Notes: generated from the letters alone by a model not told the origin. A stretch of DNA of 64,000 bases from Paenibacillus plantarum (GCF_013141695.1 NZ_WHNY01000067.1:335107-399106), one strand, 5' to 3'; counted from the first letter of the stretch, positions 42,474 through 51,787 are shown. Numbers and translations: made by a program.

Positions 42474-44354
42474 TTATACCATGATTTTACAAATATCGTT
42501 CGTGAATTCAACTGGATCCTGCAGCGGCAGACCTTCGATAAGAAGAGCTTGATTGTACAAGAGCGCTGTGTACAGGTTCAATTTCTCTTTATCTTTCTCA
42601 AAAGCATCCTTCAAGGAAGCGAACACGTCATGATTGACGTTGATTTCTAATACTTTTTCCGCCTTAACATTCGGGTTGTTCGGCATAGCGTTCAAGATTT
42701 TTTCCATTTCGATGGTAACATCACCATCTGTAGATAAGCATACCGGATGCTTTCTCAGGCGCTTGGAAGCTTTAACGCTCGTTACTTTGCCAGCCAATAA
42801 GCCATTCATGTAGTCGAATAAATCTTGATTTTCTTTTTTATCTGACTCAGAATCGTTGGCGTTATCCTCTACATCAATACCAAGATCCCCGCTTGACACC
42901 GATCTGAATTCCTTCTCTTTGTAGGTCATAATCATTTTGATTGCGAACTCATCAATATCATCTGTGAAGTATAGAATCTCGTAGCCTTTATCGGTTACAA
43001 GCTCCGTTTGTGGAAGCTTATCGATTCTTTCCATCGACTCACCGGAAGCATAGTAAATGTACTTCTGATCTTCTGGCATTCTCGCTACATACTCGTCCAA
43101 CGTGACAAGCTGTTTCTCCTTGGAGGAGGAGAACATCAAAAGATCCTGCAGAAGCTCTTTATGCGTGCCGTAGTCGCTGTAAACACCGAATTTAAGCTGT
43201 CTGCCGAAGGACTTGTAGAATTGCTCGTATTTCTCTCTCTCGTCCTTCAGGAGGCTTTGAAGTGAGCCTTTGATTTTGCTGGAAATATTCTTCGCAATTA
43301 ATTTAAGCTGACGATCGTGCTGCAGCATCTCACGGGAGATGTTCAGTGACAAACTTTCGGAATCGACCATCCCTTTGACGAAGCTGAAATAGTCAGGAAG
43401 CAGGTCTGCACATTTATTCATAATGAGAACGCCGTTTGCGTAAAGCTCAAGGCCTTTCTCGTATTCTTTGGAATAGTAGTCATAAGGCATGTTTTCAGGG
43501 ATAAATAGGATCGCTTGGTAGACTACCGCGCCATCTGCACTCACATGAATATGCTTAAGCGGCTTGTCGAAGCCGTAGTGTTTCTCGTGGTAGAACTTCT
43601 CATAATCATCAGGAGTAAGCTCGCTTTTGTTTTTGCGCCAGATCGGCACCATACTATTCACGTGCTGCTCTTCTTGATAGTCCTCGAATTCGCTCTCGCT
43701 GCCTTCTTTGAGACGCTTGCCCGTGATGTCCATTTTAATTGGATAGCGGATGAAATCCGAATATTTCTTGATGATCGCTTTCAGGCGATACTCGTCCAAG
43801 TATTCGTCGTAGTTATCATCTTCGGTATTCGCTTTAATGGAAAGAACAATCTCCGTACCAATTGAATCTTTCTCAGCTGGTGCAATCGTGTACCCGTCTG
43901 CGCCATCGGATTCCCACTTGTAAGCTGTGTCGCTGCCAAGCGCTTTACTTGTTACGGCAATGTGGTCAGCGACCATGAACGCGGAGTAGAAGCCTACCCC
44001 GAACTGACCGATGATGTTGTGGCCGTCTTTGGCTTCGTTCTCTTTCTTGAAAGCAAGAGAGCCGCTCTTCGCGATTATCCCCAAGTTGTTCTCAAGATCT
44101 TCTTTCGTCATCCCGATACCCGTATCGCGAATCGTTAAGATGCGATTGTCTTTATCGGCTGTAATTTTGATGAAGTAGCTATCTTTGTCAAAAACGAGCG
44201 AGTCGTCAGTAAGTGCCTTGTAGTAAATTTTGTCAATCGCATCGCTGGAGTTGGAGATAAGCTCTCTTAGAAAGATTTCACGTTGTGTGTAAATCGAATT
44301 GATCATCATTTCCAAAAGACGCTTGGATTCGGCTTGAAACTGTTTCTTTTCCAC
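42474..44354 (-). CDS. htpG: Chaperone HtpG (Hsp90 family)
   Basis: A 626-aa cytosolic Hsp90. The N-terminal ATPase domain has ELISNSSDAIDKI, DTGIGMTKEDL and GQFGVGFYSAFMV. The middle domain includes GVVDSxSL-like FVKGMVDSESLSLNISREMLQ, and a C-terminal dimerisation domain follows. Length is normal. It is a single-gene unit with a strong sigma-A promoter and a CIRCE operator upstream, so HrcA control and heat induction are predicted. Confidence 0.95.
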   Translation of the reverse strand: MEKKQFQAESKRLLEMMINSIYTQREIFLRELISNSSDAIDKIYYKALTDDSLVFDKDSYFIKITADKDNRILTIRDTGIGMTKEDLENNLGIIAKSGSLAFKKENEAKDGHNIIGQFGVGFYSAFMVADHIAVTSKALGSDTAYKWESDGADGYTIAPAEKDSIGTEIVLSIKANTEDDNYDEYLDEYRLKAIIKKYSDFIRYPIKMDITGKRLKEGSESEFEDYQEEQHVNSMVPIWRKNKSELTPDDYEKFYHEKHYGFDKPLKHIHVSADGAVVYQAILFIPENMPYDYYSKEYEKGLELYANGVLIMNKCADLLPDYFSFVKGMVDSESLSLNISREMLQHDRQLKLIAKNISSKIKGSLQSLLKDEREKYEQFYKSFGRQLKFGVYSDYGTHKELLQDLLMFSSSKEKQLVTLDEYVARMPEDQKYIYYASGESMERIDKLPQTELVTDKGYEILYFTDDIDEFAIKMIMTYKEKEFRSVSSGDLGIDVEDNANDSESDKKENQDLFDYMNGLLAGKVTSVKASKRLRKHPVCLSTDGDVTIEMEKILNAMPNNPNVKAEKVLEINVNHDVFASLKDAFEKDKEKLNLYTALLYNQALLIEGLPLQDPVEFTNDICKIMV

Positions 44355-44393
44355 GGATAGATCTCCTTTCGATATGTAGCAGGGTTTATATAA

Positions 44394-44420
44394 TTAGCAC
44401 TCGCACGCTGTGAGTGCTAT
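44394..44420. promoter_or_regulatory. CIRCE element (HrcA operator) of htpG
   Basis: TTAGCACTC, nine bases, GAGTGCTAT: this matches the CIRCE consensus (TTAGCACTC-N9-GAGTGCTAA) with one mismatch. It lies just downstream of the -10 of the htpG promoter, the usual repressing position. Confidence 0.92.
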
Positions 44421-44428
44421 ACACTAAC

Positions 44429-44457
44429 TTTATAACATCCCTGAAATTTAATGTCAA
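44429..44457 (-). promoter_or_regulatory. Sigma-A promoter of htpG
   Basis: On the minus strand TTGACA (44457-44452), a 17-bp spacer and TATAAA (44434-44429): a near-consensus vegetative promoter. Confidence 0.88.
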
Positions 44458-44511
44458 TTGGCATGGAGAGAAAATATGTGAAGATTGGCCAATAGAGAAG
44501 TGGCCGAAATG

Positions 44512-44542
44512 AAAATAGCCTCCCGAATGGGAAGGCTATTTT
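44512..44542 (-). terminator. Terminator-like hairpin downstream of the NAD(P)-binding protein gene
   Basis: AAAATAGCC and GGCTATTTT (about 44512-44520 and 44534-44542) form a stem with inner CCC/GGG pairs. It may end the minus-strand gene that stops at 44672, although it lies 130 bp away. Confidence 0.5.
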
Positions 44543-44605
44543 GCATGCTAGAATCAACTAGAGCCGTCTCCGACTGCTCGAAACGGCGTTCTTAACCGAA
44601 TAACC

Positions 44606-44633
44606 GTAAAACGACAGAAAATCCATCTAATTC
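44606..44633. repeat. Single palindromic module of family A
   Basis: The sequence GTAAAACGACAG...AAATCCATCTAATTC resembles the module at 20457-20483. It is the only copy in this intergenic stretch. Confidence 0.45.
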
Positions 44634-44671
44634 AAAAGTCAGTCTATCAAGAGGGCGGTTATGCCTTACCC

Positions 44672-45340
44672 CTATTTCCCCGACACCTCACGAATATCGG
44701 TGCTCTCCAGAATCGCTTTCGGATATCCGTCTCGCACGACGGCGATCATGGCACGGCCAATTTGCTCGGAGTCAATGACGGCATTCGGGAACCATTTCTG
44801 TAGCAGAGGGAAAATGGGACGCAAGATGACAATGAAGGTCTGGTACAGCTTGGTTTTGGATTTGACGCCATTCTTCGGCAGAATTGCGCCAGGACGGAAC
44901 ATGAAAGCTGACTTGAAAGGCAGCTTGAGGAGCGCATTTTCCGTTTTACCTTTGACACGTGCCCACATGCTGCTGCCTTGCTCTGTGCTATCGGTGCTGG
45001 CACCAGTCACATAGACGAAGGTCATGTTAGGTTGGATTTGGACGAGCGCGTTAGCAATACTCATGGTTAGATCGTAAGTGATTGCATGGTACTTTTCCTC
45101 GCTCATACCTACAGATGAAACACCGAGGCAGAAGAAGCAAGCATCAATACTTGAAAGCTCATCCGTTAATGCAGATAAATTAGTAATATCCTTGAGAACA
45201 TGCTCACGGAATTTCGATTGCTTCTGATGCGTAGCGCTTCGACCGATCGAAACGACTTTGTTAACCTGAGGATCCAGCAAACATTCACGCAATACGCTTT
45301 GTCCGACCATCCCCGTTGCTCCAAAAATGAGAACGTTCAT
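44672..45340 (-). CDS. NAD(P)-binding oxidoreductase, atypical SDR (NmrA/HTATIP2-like)
   Basis: A 222-aa single-domain Rossmann protein. The N-terminal motif is FGATGMVGQSVL (about 6-17); it lacks a full SDR Y-x3-K but has YVTGASTDSTEQ in the position of the catalytic serine region. Such proteins are common in Bacillota as putative NAD(P)H-binding reductases or regulators. The substrate is unknown. ATG 45340 has AAAGGTGG upstream. It follows the membrane protein gene on the same strand with a 28-bp gap, so the two may be co-transcribed. Confidence 0.8.
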   Translation of the reverse strand: MNVLIFGATGMVGQSVLRECLLDPQVNKVVSIGRSATHQKQSKFREHVLKDITNLSALTDELSSIDACFFCLGVSSVGMSEEKYHAITYDLTMSIANALVQIQPNMTFVYVTGASTDSTEQGSSMWARVKGKTENALLKLPFKSAFMFRPGAILPKNGVKSKTKLYQTFIVILRPIFPLLQKWFPNAVIDSEQIGRAMIAVVRDGYPKAILESTDIREVSGK

Positions 45341-45368
45341 AGAAAGAGAGCCACCTTTCGCAAATTAA

Positions 45369-46121
45369 TTAAGAGAGCAGAACAGCTAAGAGACATAGTA
45401 AAGTGTTTATCACCATGATGCTGATTTGGATGGGGTGCTTTTTGACAGTGGTAATAAAGTTAAGCAGTGTAGGACTAATAAAATAGGACTCGATATAAGC
45501 TTTTCCAGATATTTGAAAAATACCCGCAAACGTCAAAGATGTGGCACGCATGATCAGCCATAACCCTGGGTTCATGGTCAGGCAAACGATCAGCAAAGGG
45601 GTAGTCAAAACGGCAATATGATAAAATCCAATCTGTTGTTTAAATTCGTAAATGACGAAATCCCAGTTCCAAAGCGTGTAAGCGAGGGCCCAGAAAATCA
45701 TGGCTTCATTGACGGTTATGTAATAGCTGCCAAGCCATGTACCCGTGATGACAAATGACGTCGCGATTAGAATAAGCCCCGATATGACATTGTAGTAATT
45801 CTTGTTCTTAAAATCGGTCCATGTTGCTTCCAAAATGTTAATCCGCAGCAGCCACACGATAATGGGCACTAGCCATTCACTTGGGAAGTATCCTACGAAC
45901 GTCAATAAAACGAGTACTCTTCCAATGACTAAGGTTGATAGTTTTAATTTTTCGAAGAAATCCGATCGTAAGGCAAACAAAATGCAAATAGGGATAACAA
46001 TATTAATCAATCCATTTGCGTAAAGTGGTGAGAAGGCGGTAAGGATGGTACCGAGGGATAAGATGGTCAAAATGATGAGAAATCCGATCCATTTGGGCAA
46101 TCTCATTAGTCGTTCTGTCAT
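45369..46121 (-). CDS. Unknown multi-pass membrane protein
   Basis: A 250-aa hydrophobic protein with about eight predicted membrane helices and few charged residues. I do not recognise the family with certainty; the pattern recalls YndJ-like membrane proteins. The frame runs up to 46166, but ATG 46121 (MTERLMRLPK) with GAGGAA upstream gives the best start. It lies upstream of the NAD(P)-binding protein gene on the same strand and may form an operon with it. Confidence 0.6.
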   Translation of the reverse strand: MTERLMRLPKWIGFLIILTILSLGTILTAFSPLYANGLINIVIPICILFALRSDFFEKLKLSTLVIGRVLVLLTFVGYFPSEWLVPIIVWLLRINILEATWTDFKNKNYYNVISGLILIATSFVITGTWLGSYYITVNEAMIFWALAYTLWNWDFVIYEFKQQIGFYHIAVLTTPLLIVCLTMNPGLWLIMRATSLTFAGIFQISGKAYIESYFISPTLLNFITTVKKHPIQISIMVINTLLCLLAVLLS

Positions 46122-46218
46122 GTAGGTTACATTCCTCATTTTGTATAGATGTAATGCTAGTATCATACTAAACTTGTGCGCTTCACGTATAGTTGAACTT
46201 GTTGTCTAAGACCTCCGT

Positions 46219-47049
46219 TCATAGTCGATGAAGCTTGCGGTAGGAAGAGGGTGTTATATGCATGCGTTTTTTGAATACTCGGCTCAAATAAAATTCGTTC
46301 TCAAAGCCGCATTGCCCAGCGATCTGCCCCAAGGTCATATCACTATCCAACAAGAGCTGCTGTACCTTCTGCAAACGTAACGTGGTTAAGTAATCGATCG
46401 GCAGCATGCCGGTCGACTTTTTGAATCGGCGGGTAAACTGCACCTGTGTCAATCCAAGTTCCGTGGCGATGTCTTTCATAATGCAGGTGGATGACGCAAG
46501 TTCATGTAGTCGTTGAGCAGCCTCATAAATTAGGGTATCCTTATTGTTCGTAATCCCTGCTGACCAAGGAGATAATGCCTCTGGGCTTGCTGAATAAGCC
46601 TCTTCCACAACCAGCATCCATAGGTCTGTGAGCACATGTTGGCGCAGGGAGGAGGCAACGTTTTCTTCGTGTTGGAACCATTTCTTCAAGTAGGCATAGT
46701 TAGATGACAGTCGATTGAGATCTTGGATGGAAATTTTCCCTGAGGGGATATCTGTTTCCATTGCTAATGGATGACCTAATTTATCGCACCATTGCAGCAG
46801 CATTACGTGAAAAGATAAGGGCTGAATCACTTCTCTACGAAAAATAACCCCCGGTGGACATAGCACCAGATCTCCGAATGCAGCAGTCCCCTCGTGCGCA
46901 TTAATCTGGTAGGAGAAGCTCCCATTTTCTACGGCAAACAGTACCCAGAATTCATTCAAATCCTCCTGAAGCTGAAAGGCAGATTTCTCCCTCCAATACA
47001 TGTGACTAAGCAACTTTGGTTGTGTCTGATCCGCATCTTGAAGTTGCAT
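46219..47049 (-). CDS. AraC-family regulator with cupin sensing domain
   Basis: A 276-aa regulator. The N-terminal part (about 15-150) fits an AraC-type cupin ligand domain (INAHEGTAAFGDLVLCPPGV). The C-terminal two helix-turn-helix domains (about 175-275) include MKDIATELGLTQVQFTRRFK and IAGQCGFENEFYLSRVFK. It is divergent from the FAD-dependent oxidoreductase, which it probably controls. The ribosome site before ATG 47049 is weak (GGATAGGTAA). Confidence 0.87.
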   Translation of the reverse strand: MQLQDADQTQPKLLSHMYWREKSAFQLQEDLNEFWVLFAVENGSFSYQINAHEGTAAFGDLVLCPPGVIFRREVIQPLSFHVMLLQWCDKLGHPLAMETDIPSGKISIQDLNRLSSNYAYLKKWFQHEENVASSLRQHVLTDLWMLVVEEAYSASPEALSPWSAGITNNKDTLIYEAAQRLHELASSTCIMKDIATELGLTQVQFTRRFKKSTGMLPIDYLTTLRLQKVQQLLLDSDMTLGQIAGQCGFENEFYLSRVFKKRMHITPSSYRKLHRL

Positions 47050-47184
47050 CGCGCTTACCTATCCTCTCTCATTCCGAATCATCATGGATATGGAATACCT
47101 ACTTTCATCATAGTGGATTAGCTTGATAGAAGAAAGTCTTGTTAGTGAAATTTTGTATAAGTTATTGCTAAAAGCGTGCATGGT

Positions 47185-47198
47185 TTAAAGCGCTGTCA
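47185..47198 (+). promoter_or_regulatory. cre-like site upstream of the FAD oxidoreductase
   Basis: TTAAAGCGCTGTCA matches TGWAANCGNTNWCA at 13 of 14 positions. It lies just before a TATAAA -10 (47203-47208), a position suited to CcpA repression. Confidence 0.5.
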
Positions 47199-47243
47199 AT
47201 CCTATAAAATAAAGGTAATCACAGATTTCATGGAGGTTATCCA

Positions 47244-49496
47244 ATGAGAGAAGAATCGGTAAAAAAAGATATTACGGTCATCGGTGGCGGACTTTCAGGC
47301 GTGTGTGCAGCCATAGCTGCTGCAAGATTAGGTCAGACGGTGGCACTGATTCAAAATCGACCCATACTCGGGGGGAATTCGTCAAGTGAAGTCCGTGTGT
47401 GGGTTTGCGGAGCAACAGCGCATGGCATTAATCGATACGCACGTGAAACGGGCATTATGGGCGAATTGTTTGTAGAGAATCAGTTCCAGAATCCTGACGG
47501 GAATCCGTATCTATGGGATCTCATCGTGCTGGAAGCCGTACGCGCTGAAGTGAATATACAGCTTTTTCTTAACACCGATGTACATGAGGTGGAAGCAGAT
47601 GGGGATGAGAACAATCGAATCATTCGTTCGGTTACAGGCTGGATGATGGGCTCGGAGAGGCGCATACGATTCGAGAGCGACATGTTTCTAGATTGTACAG
47701 GGGATGGCCTAATTGGATTCTTGGCGGGGGCCCAATTTCGTATCGGCCGGGAGGCGCGAGAAGAGTATCAGGAGGCGTGGGCGCCTGAGATCGCAGATGA
47801 CATTACACTCGGGAGTACGATTTTATTTTATACCAAAGACGTGGGGCATCCTGTCAAATACCATCCGCCGAGTTTCGCCAAAGACATCACAATGACCTCG
47901 ATCCCGATCAAACGTGTCATTCGCAGCGGCGATTCAGGCTGTCATTATTGGTGGATTGAGTGGGGCGGCGAGCTAGATACCGTACATGAGAATGAGCGTA
48001 TTCGGGACGAATTATGGTCAGTTATTTATGGGATTTGGGATTATATCAAAAATTCAGGTCAATTTGATTCCGCGAATATGACGTTAGAATGGGTAGGGGC
48101 TTTACCAGGCAAAAGAGAATATCGTCGTTTCATCGGGGATTACATGCTGAACCAGAATGACATTCTAGCTCAAACGAGGTTTGAGGACACCGTCGCTTTC
48201 GGCGGTTGGTCCATTGATCTGCACCCGCCGCAGGGGATGTATTCAACGGAGAGCGGTTCGAAGCATTTGCATGCGGATGGCATCTATCATATTCCGTTTC
48301 GCAGCTTATACTCCGTCAATGTATCCAACATGTTGATGGCTGGGCGTAATATTAGCGCATCCCATGTGGCTTTCGGTACGACACGCGTCATGGCGACTTG
48401 CGCTGTGATTGGGGAGGCCGCAGGAACGGGGGCGGCGCTATGCGTTCAGAAACAAGTGACACCGCGTGAGTTGTATCAGAAACATCATAAAGAGCTCCAG
48501 CAGGTGCTGCTAAAGCAGGATGCCGCGTTGATTGGTATACGCAACGAGGATGAGCAGGATCTTGGGCGGCTGGCCAGGTTGGAGGCTTCCTCTACATTAA
48601 CACGGCTGTGTGTGTCGCATGCCGTAGAGCCTAGGCGACTGATCGACGATGTGGCGGTGCTATTCCCTGTAGAACCGCAGCTAAATGGCTTTGAGCTGCT
48701 GGTGGATGTAAGCGAAGCAACGACGATTCAAGTGGAGCTGTGGGATACAGGGAGAGCGGAGAACTATGTGCCATCGATGATGATCATGCAGGCGGAGACT
48801 GCTGCGCAAGCTGGGGAACAGCAGTGGATCAGCTTTCCTCTGAGTTGGCAGCCTGACGAGACGCAGAACGCTTTCGTTATTATCAAAGCGAATGAACACG
48901 TCGTGGCCTATCATTCCACTCAACAGCACACCGGAGCGATTGCTTTTGTACGAGGAACGAAGCCGATTGTGGATCCGAAGCTAGAGAATCATCAACCGGA
49001 TCAGCCGGTTGTTCAATGGAGCATGAAAAATGGCGTGGATCGCAAGCCAATCTGCTTCCGACTCACATCAGAGACGAATGCGTTCTCAGCGGAAAAGGTG
49101 ACAAATGGCTATTTGCGGCCGTATGGCGCCCCGCATCAATGGATGTCGGAGCAGATGACCCCAGCCAAGGAAGAGTGGCTGGCGTTTCATTGGGACGAAG
49201 AACAAATTCTGAGGTATCTACAAGTAACCTTTAATGACAATGTGCACGAGGATTTAATTAATCTTCACGCATTCAGGACGAGTGAGGAAGTTAGAACCGA
49301 GTTGGTGAAGGACTACCGTCTAGAAGCATGGGCGGATGGGGAATGGAAAGTCCTGCAACGTGTAACAAACAATCGGAAACGTACAAGAAGGTTACAGTTG
49401 GAGGCCGCCATCGCCACGAACCGTTTGCGACTTGTCGTGGAAGCGACGAATGGCTGCCCTTGCGCGGAAGTGGTTGAAGTACGGGTGTATGGGTAG
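47244..49496 (+). CDS. FAD-dependent oxidoreductase with C-terminal beta-sandwich extension
   Basis: A 750-aa protein. The N-terminal FAD_oxidored domain (about 8-430) has the dinucleotide-binding GGGLSGVCAAIAAARLG (from about 14), GGNSSSEVRVWV, DCTGDGLIGFLAG and MLMAGRNISASHVAFG. The remaining about 300 residues look like beta-rich domains, the last one similar to discoidin (F5/8) folds (LRYLQVTFND...LEAWADGEWKVL). There is no signal peptide. Members of this family are common in polysaccharide loci of Paenibacillus, but the substrate is unknown. ATG 47244 follows TGGAGGT. It lies opposite an AraC regulator and behind a cre-like site. Confidence 0.78.
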   Translation: MREESVKKDITVIGGGLSGVCAAIAAARLGQTVALIQNRPILGGNSSSEVRVWVCGATAHGINRYARETGIMGELFVENQFQNPDGNPYLWDLIVLEAVRAEVNIQLFLNTDVHEVEADGDENNRIIRSVTGWMMGSERRIRFESDMFLDCTGDGLIGFLAGAQFRIGREAREEYQEAWAPEIADDITLGSTILFYTKDVGHPVKYHPPSFAKDITMTSIPIKRVIRSGDSGCHYWWIEWGGELDTVHENERIRDELWSVIYGIWDYIKNSGQFDSANMTLEWVGALPGKREYRRFIGDYMLNQNDILAQTRFEDTVAFGGWSIDLHPPQGMYSTESGSKHLHADGIYHIPFRSLYSVNVSNMLMAGRNISASHVAFGTTRVMATCAVIGEAAGTGAALCVQKQVTPRELYQKHHKELQQVLLKQDAALIGIRNEDEQDLGRLARLEASSTLTRLCVSHAVEPRRLIDDVAVLFPVEPQLNGFELLVDVSEATTIQVELWDTGRAENYVPSMMIMQAETAAQAGEQQWISFPLSWQPDETQNAFVIIKANEHVVAYHSTQQHTGAIAFVRGTKPIVDPKLENHQPDQPVVQWSMKNGVDRKPICFRLTSETNAFSAEKVTNGYLRPYGAPHQWMSEQMTPAKEEWLAFHWDEEQILRYLQVTFNDNVHEDLINLHAFRTSEEVRTELVKDYRLEAWADGEWKVLQRVTNNRKRTRRLQLEAAIATNRLRLVVEATNGCPCAEVVEVRVYG

Positions 49497-49606
49497 GGAA
49501 TTAGGTCCTCTGGGGAGTACGATAGTAATGAACATTGAGGCAGTCTCATATATCAATTAGGATGAGATACAACGTATGTTCATCTTAATGGAGAGGAGAC
49601 GACCAG

Positions 49607-50797
49607 ATGGATACTCCGAATAGGAATCAGCGCATATATGGCAATGTACCTCAGCCGATCCGACCAGACGGAGCTGGCGGGATCGATAGCGGTCCTCGAG
49701 ATGTTATGAGGGATATGGAAAACCCCAATATGTTAGTTCCGCCAGTAACAGATTCTGGCTTGCTGCCGAATTTGAAGTTTTCATTTTCCGATACGTCGAT
49801 GAAATTAAATTTTGGGGGCTGGTCACGGGAAGTTACGGTCAGGGAATTGCCCATTGCAACCACGATGGCGGGTGTCAACATGAGTTTGACGCCTGGTGGT
49901 GTTCGCGAATTGCATTGGCACCAACAAGCCGAATGGTCCTATATGATTTTAGGATCAGCTCGGATCACGTCGATTGACCAAGAGGGGCGGAATTTTATTG
50001 CCGATGTGGGTCCAGGGGATCTTTGGTATTTCCCTCCTGGGCTCCCTCACTCCATTCAGGGACTAGAGCATTGTGAATTCCTCTTGGTATTTGATGATGG
50101 TAATTTCTCGGATCTTAACACAATCTCGATCTCCGATTGGTTTTCACGAACGCCGAAAGATGTGCTTTCCGCCAATTTTGGCGTTCCCATGAGTGCTTTT
50201 AACAACATTCCCAAAGAGCAAGTCTATATCTATCAAGACAAGGTTCCTGGCCCAATTGAAAGCCAGAAGGTTGAGTCCCCTTATGGGACGATTCCGCTTA
50301 GTTTCAAGCATCGACTGCTCGCGCAACCCCCGATTAAAACGCCAGGCGGCAGCGTCAGAATCGTAGATTCTACTAATTTTCCGATATCCAAAAATATTGC
50401 AGCGGCGCTTGTTGAGATTGAACCTGGCGGCATGAGAGAGTTGCATTGGCATCCGAATAACGATGAATGGCAGTACTACTTGACTGGACAGGGACGTATG
50501 ACCGTTTTCGCTGGAGATGGTAACGCTCGTACATTTGATTATCGTGCTGGTGATGTGGGTTATGTGCCATTTGCTTTGGGACATTATATCCAGAATACAG
50601 GAACGCAATCCTTATGGTTTTTGGAGATGTTCAAGAGCGATCGATTTGAGGATGTGTCGTTAAATCAATGGATGGCACTTACGCCAAGCGATTTGGTTAG
50701 TACGAATTTGAACGTCGGTCCAGAGGTATTGAATGCGCTGCGCAAAGAAAAATGGCCAGTTGTGAAATATCCGGGATTTTCATATTACCCGAAATAA
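49607..50797 (+). CDS. oxdC: Oxalate decarboxylase-like bicupin
   Basis: A 396-aa double cupin. Both manganese sites are intact: H103, H105, E109 and H148 in the first cupin, and H280, H282, E287 and H326 in the second. The B. subtilis enzyme OxdC converts oxalate to formate and CO2. Its active-site lid SENST, with the essential glutamate, reads S168-D-L-N-T172 here, so the catalytic acid is aspartate, if anything. This could shift activity toward oxalate oxidation or another substrate. There is no signal peptide. GAGGAG precedes ATG 49607. It is followed by a terminator and stands between the FAD oxidoreductase and a convergent ABC operon. Confidence 0.85.
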   Translation: MDTPNRNQRIYGNVPQPIRPDGAGGIDSGPRDVMRDMENPNMLVPPVTDSGLLPNLKFSFSDTSMKLNFGGWSREVTVRELPIATTMAGVNMSLTPGGVRELHWHQQAEWSYMILGSARITSIDQEGRNFIADVGPGDLWYFPPGLPHSIQGLEHCEFLLVFDDGNFSDLNTISISDWFSRTPKDVLSANFGVPMSAFNNIPKEQVYIYQDKVPGPIESQKVESPYGTIPLSFKHRLLAQPPIKTPGGSVRIVDSTNFPISKNIAAALVEIEPGGMRELHWHPNNDEWQYYLTGQGRMTVFAGDGNARTFDYRAGDVGYVPFALGHYIQNTGTQSLWFLEMFKSDRFEDVSLNQWMALTPSDLVSTNLNVGPEVLNALRKEKWPVVKYPGFSYYPK

Positions 50798-50803
50798 AAA
50801 TAC

Positions 50804-50844
50804 AAGGCTATTTCAAGTAGAATGTCTACAAGAGATAGCCTTTT
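50804..50844. terminator. Terminator between oxdC and the ABC operon
   Basis: AAGGCTAT (50804-50811) pairs with ATAGCCTT (50835-50842), with inner GTAGA/TCTAC pairs and a T-rich tail. It probably works in both directions. Confidence 0.8.
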
Positions 50845-50886
50845 CTCATTTTAACGAAAGCTTAATTCATTCCATTTTTGTGAAGG

Positions 50887-51768
50887 CTAGCCTTTCAAGC
50901 CCGAGCTTGCAATTCCCTCTACGAACCATTTTTGACAAACAACCACGACGATGAGCAGAGGAACAAGCCCAGAAACGGAAGCTGCCATGGTGAGCACATA
51001 ATTCGTACCAAACTCTTCAACATAACTTGTTAAGCCAAGAGGAATCGTGTACAATGCTTTCTCGCGAAGCATAATGAGCGGGGTTTCATATTCGTTCCAA
51101 TGCCAAGTAAAAGAGAGAATTAAGAGCGTTACGAGTGCAGGTTTGATCAACGGCAAACAAATTTGCCAGAAGGTTCGCCAGTAGCCCGATCCATCAACAC
51201 GACCTGCTTCCAGCAGTTCGTTCGGAAGGCTGATGAAGAACTGACGCATCAAGAAGGTGCCGAATACGGTAAATAAACCTGGTAAAATTATGGATGCGTG
51301 TGTATTGATCAGCTGCAGCTGATCGAACAAGATGAAGCGAGGGACAAGCAACACCTGGCCCGGAATCATCATCGTTGATAAATAAAGCAGAAACAGGAAG
51401 TTACGGCCTTTGAAGCGTATTTTGGCAAAAGCGTAGCCAGCCATGGCACTCGTAAGTAGGTTACCAGCAACAGTGATTCCCGTAATTTTGATTGAATTCC
51501 AATAGAATAAATAGAAGGGATCTGTGCCGGCCCAGACTTTCTTATAATTCTCAAAATGCCATGTATTCGGAATCCAATCGATCGGATATTTGAATACTTC
51601 GCCATTAATTTTGAAAGAGGTAGATATCATCCAGAGAAAAGGCAGAATCATAACGATGGAGATCGCTCCCAAGATGATGGTAAGGAGGATCTTCAACCAG
51701 AAGCTGCCCTTTCTGAGAGTGGCCATGGTTGTTTTACGTGTAGTTTCAAGAGGTGCGATTGTTTCCAT
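50887..51768 (-). CDS. Sugar ABC transporter permease (last gene of second importer operon)
   Basis: A 293-aa MalG-type permease with six helices and an EAA loop (ELLEAGRVDGSGYWRTFWQI). The frame extends to 51882, but the added 38 residues have no helix pattern. ATG 51768 has AAAGGAG and lies 20 bp after the previous gene. It is paired with the permease upstream, the binding protein and the two-component system in one transcript. Confidence 0.9.
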   Translation of the reverse strand: METIAPLETTRKTTMATLRKGSFWLKILLTIILGAISIVMILPFLWMISTSFKINGEVFKYPIDWIPNTWHFENYKKVWAGTDPFYLFYWNSIKITGITVAGNLLTSAMAGYAFAKIRFKGRNFLFLLYLSTMMIPGQVLLVPRFILFDQLQLINTHASIILPGLFTVFGTFLMRQFFISLPNELLEAGRVDGSGYWRTFWQICLPLIKPALVTLLILSFTWHWNEYETPLIMLREKALYTIPLGLTSYVEEFGTNYVLTMAASVSGLVPLLIVVVVCQKWFVEGIASSGLKG

Positions 51769-51787
51769 AGGGTTTGCTCCTTTACAA

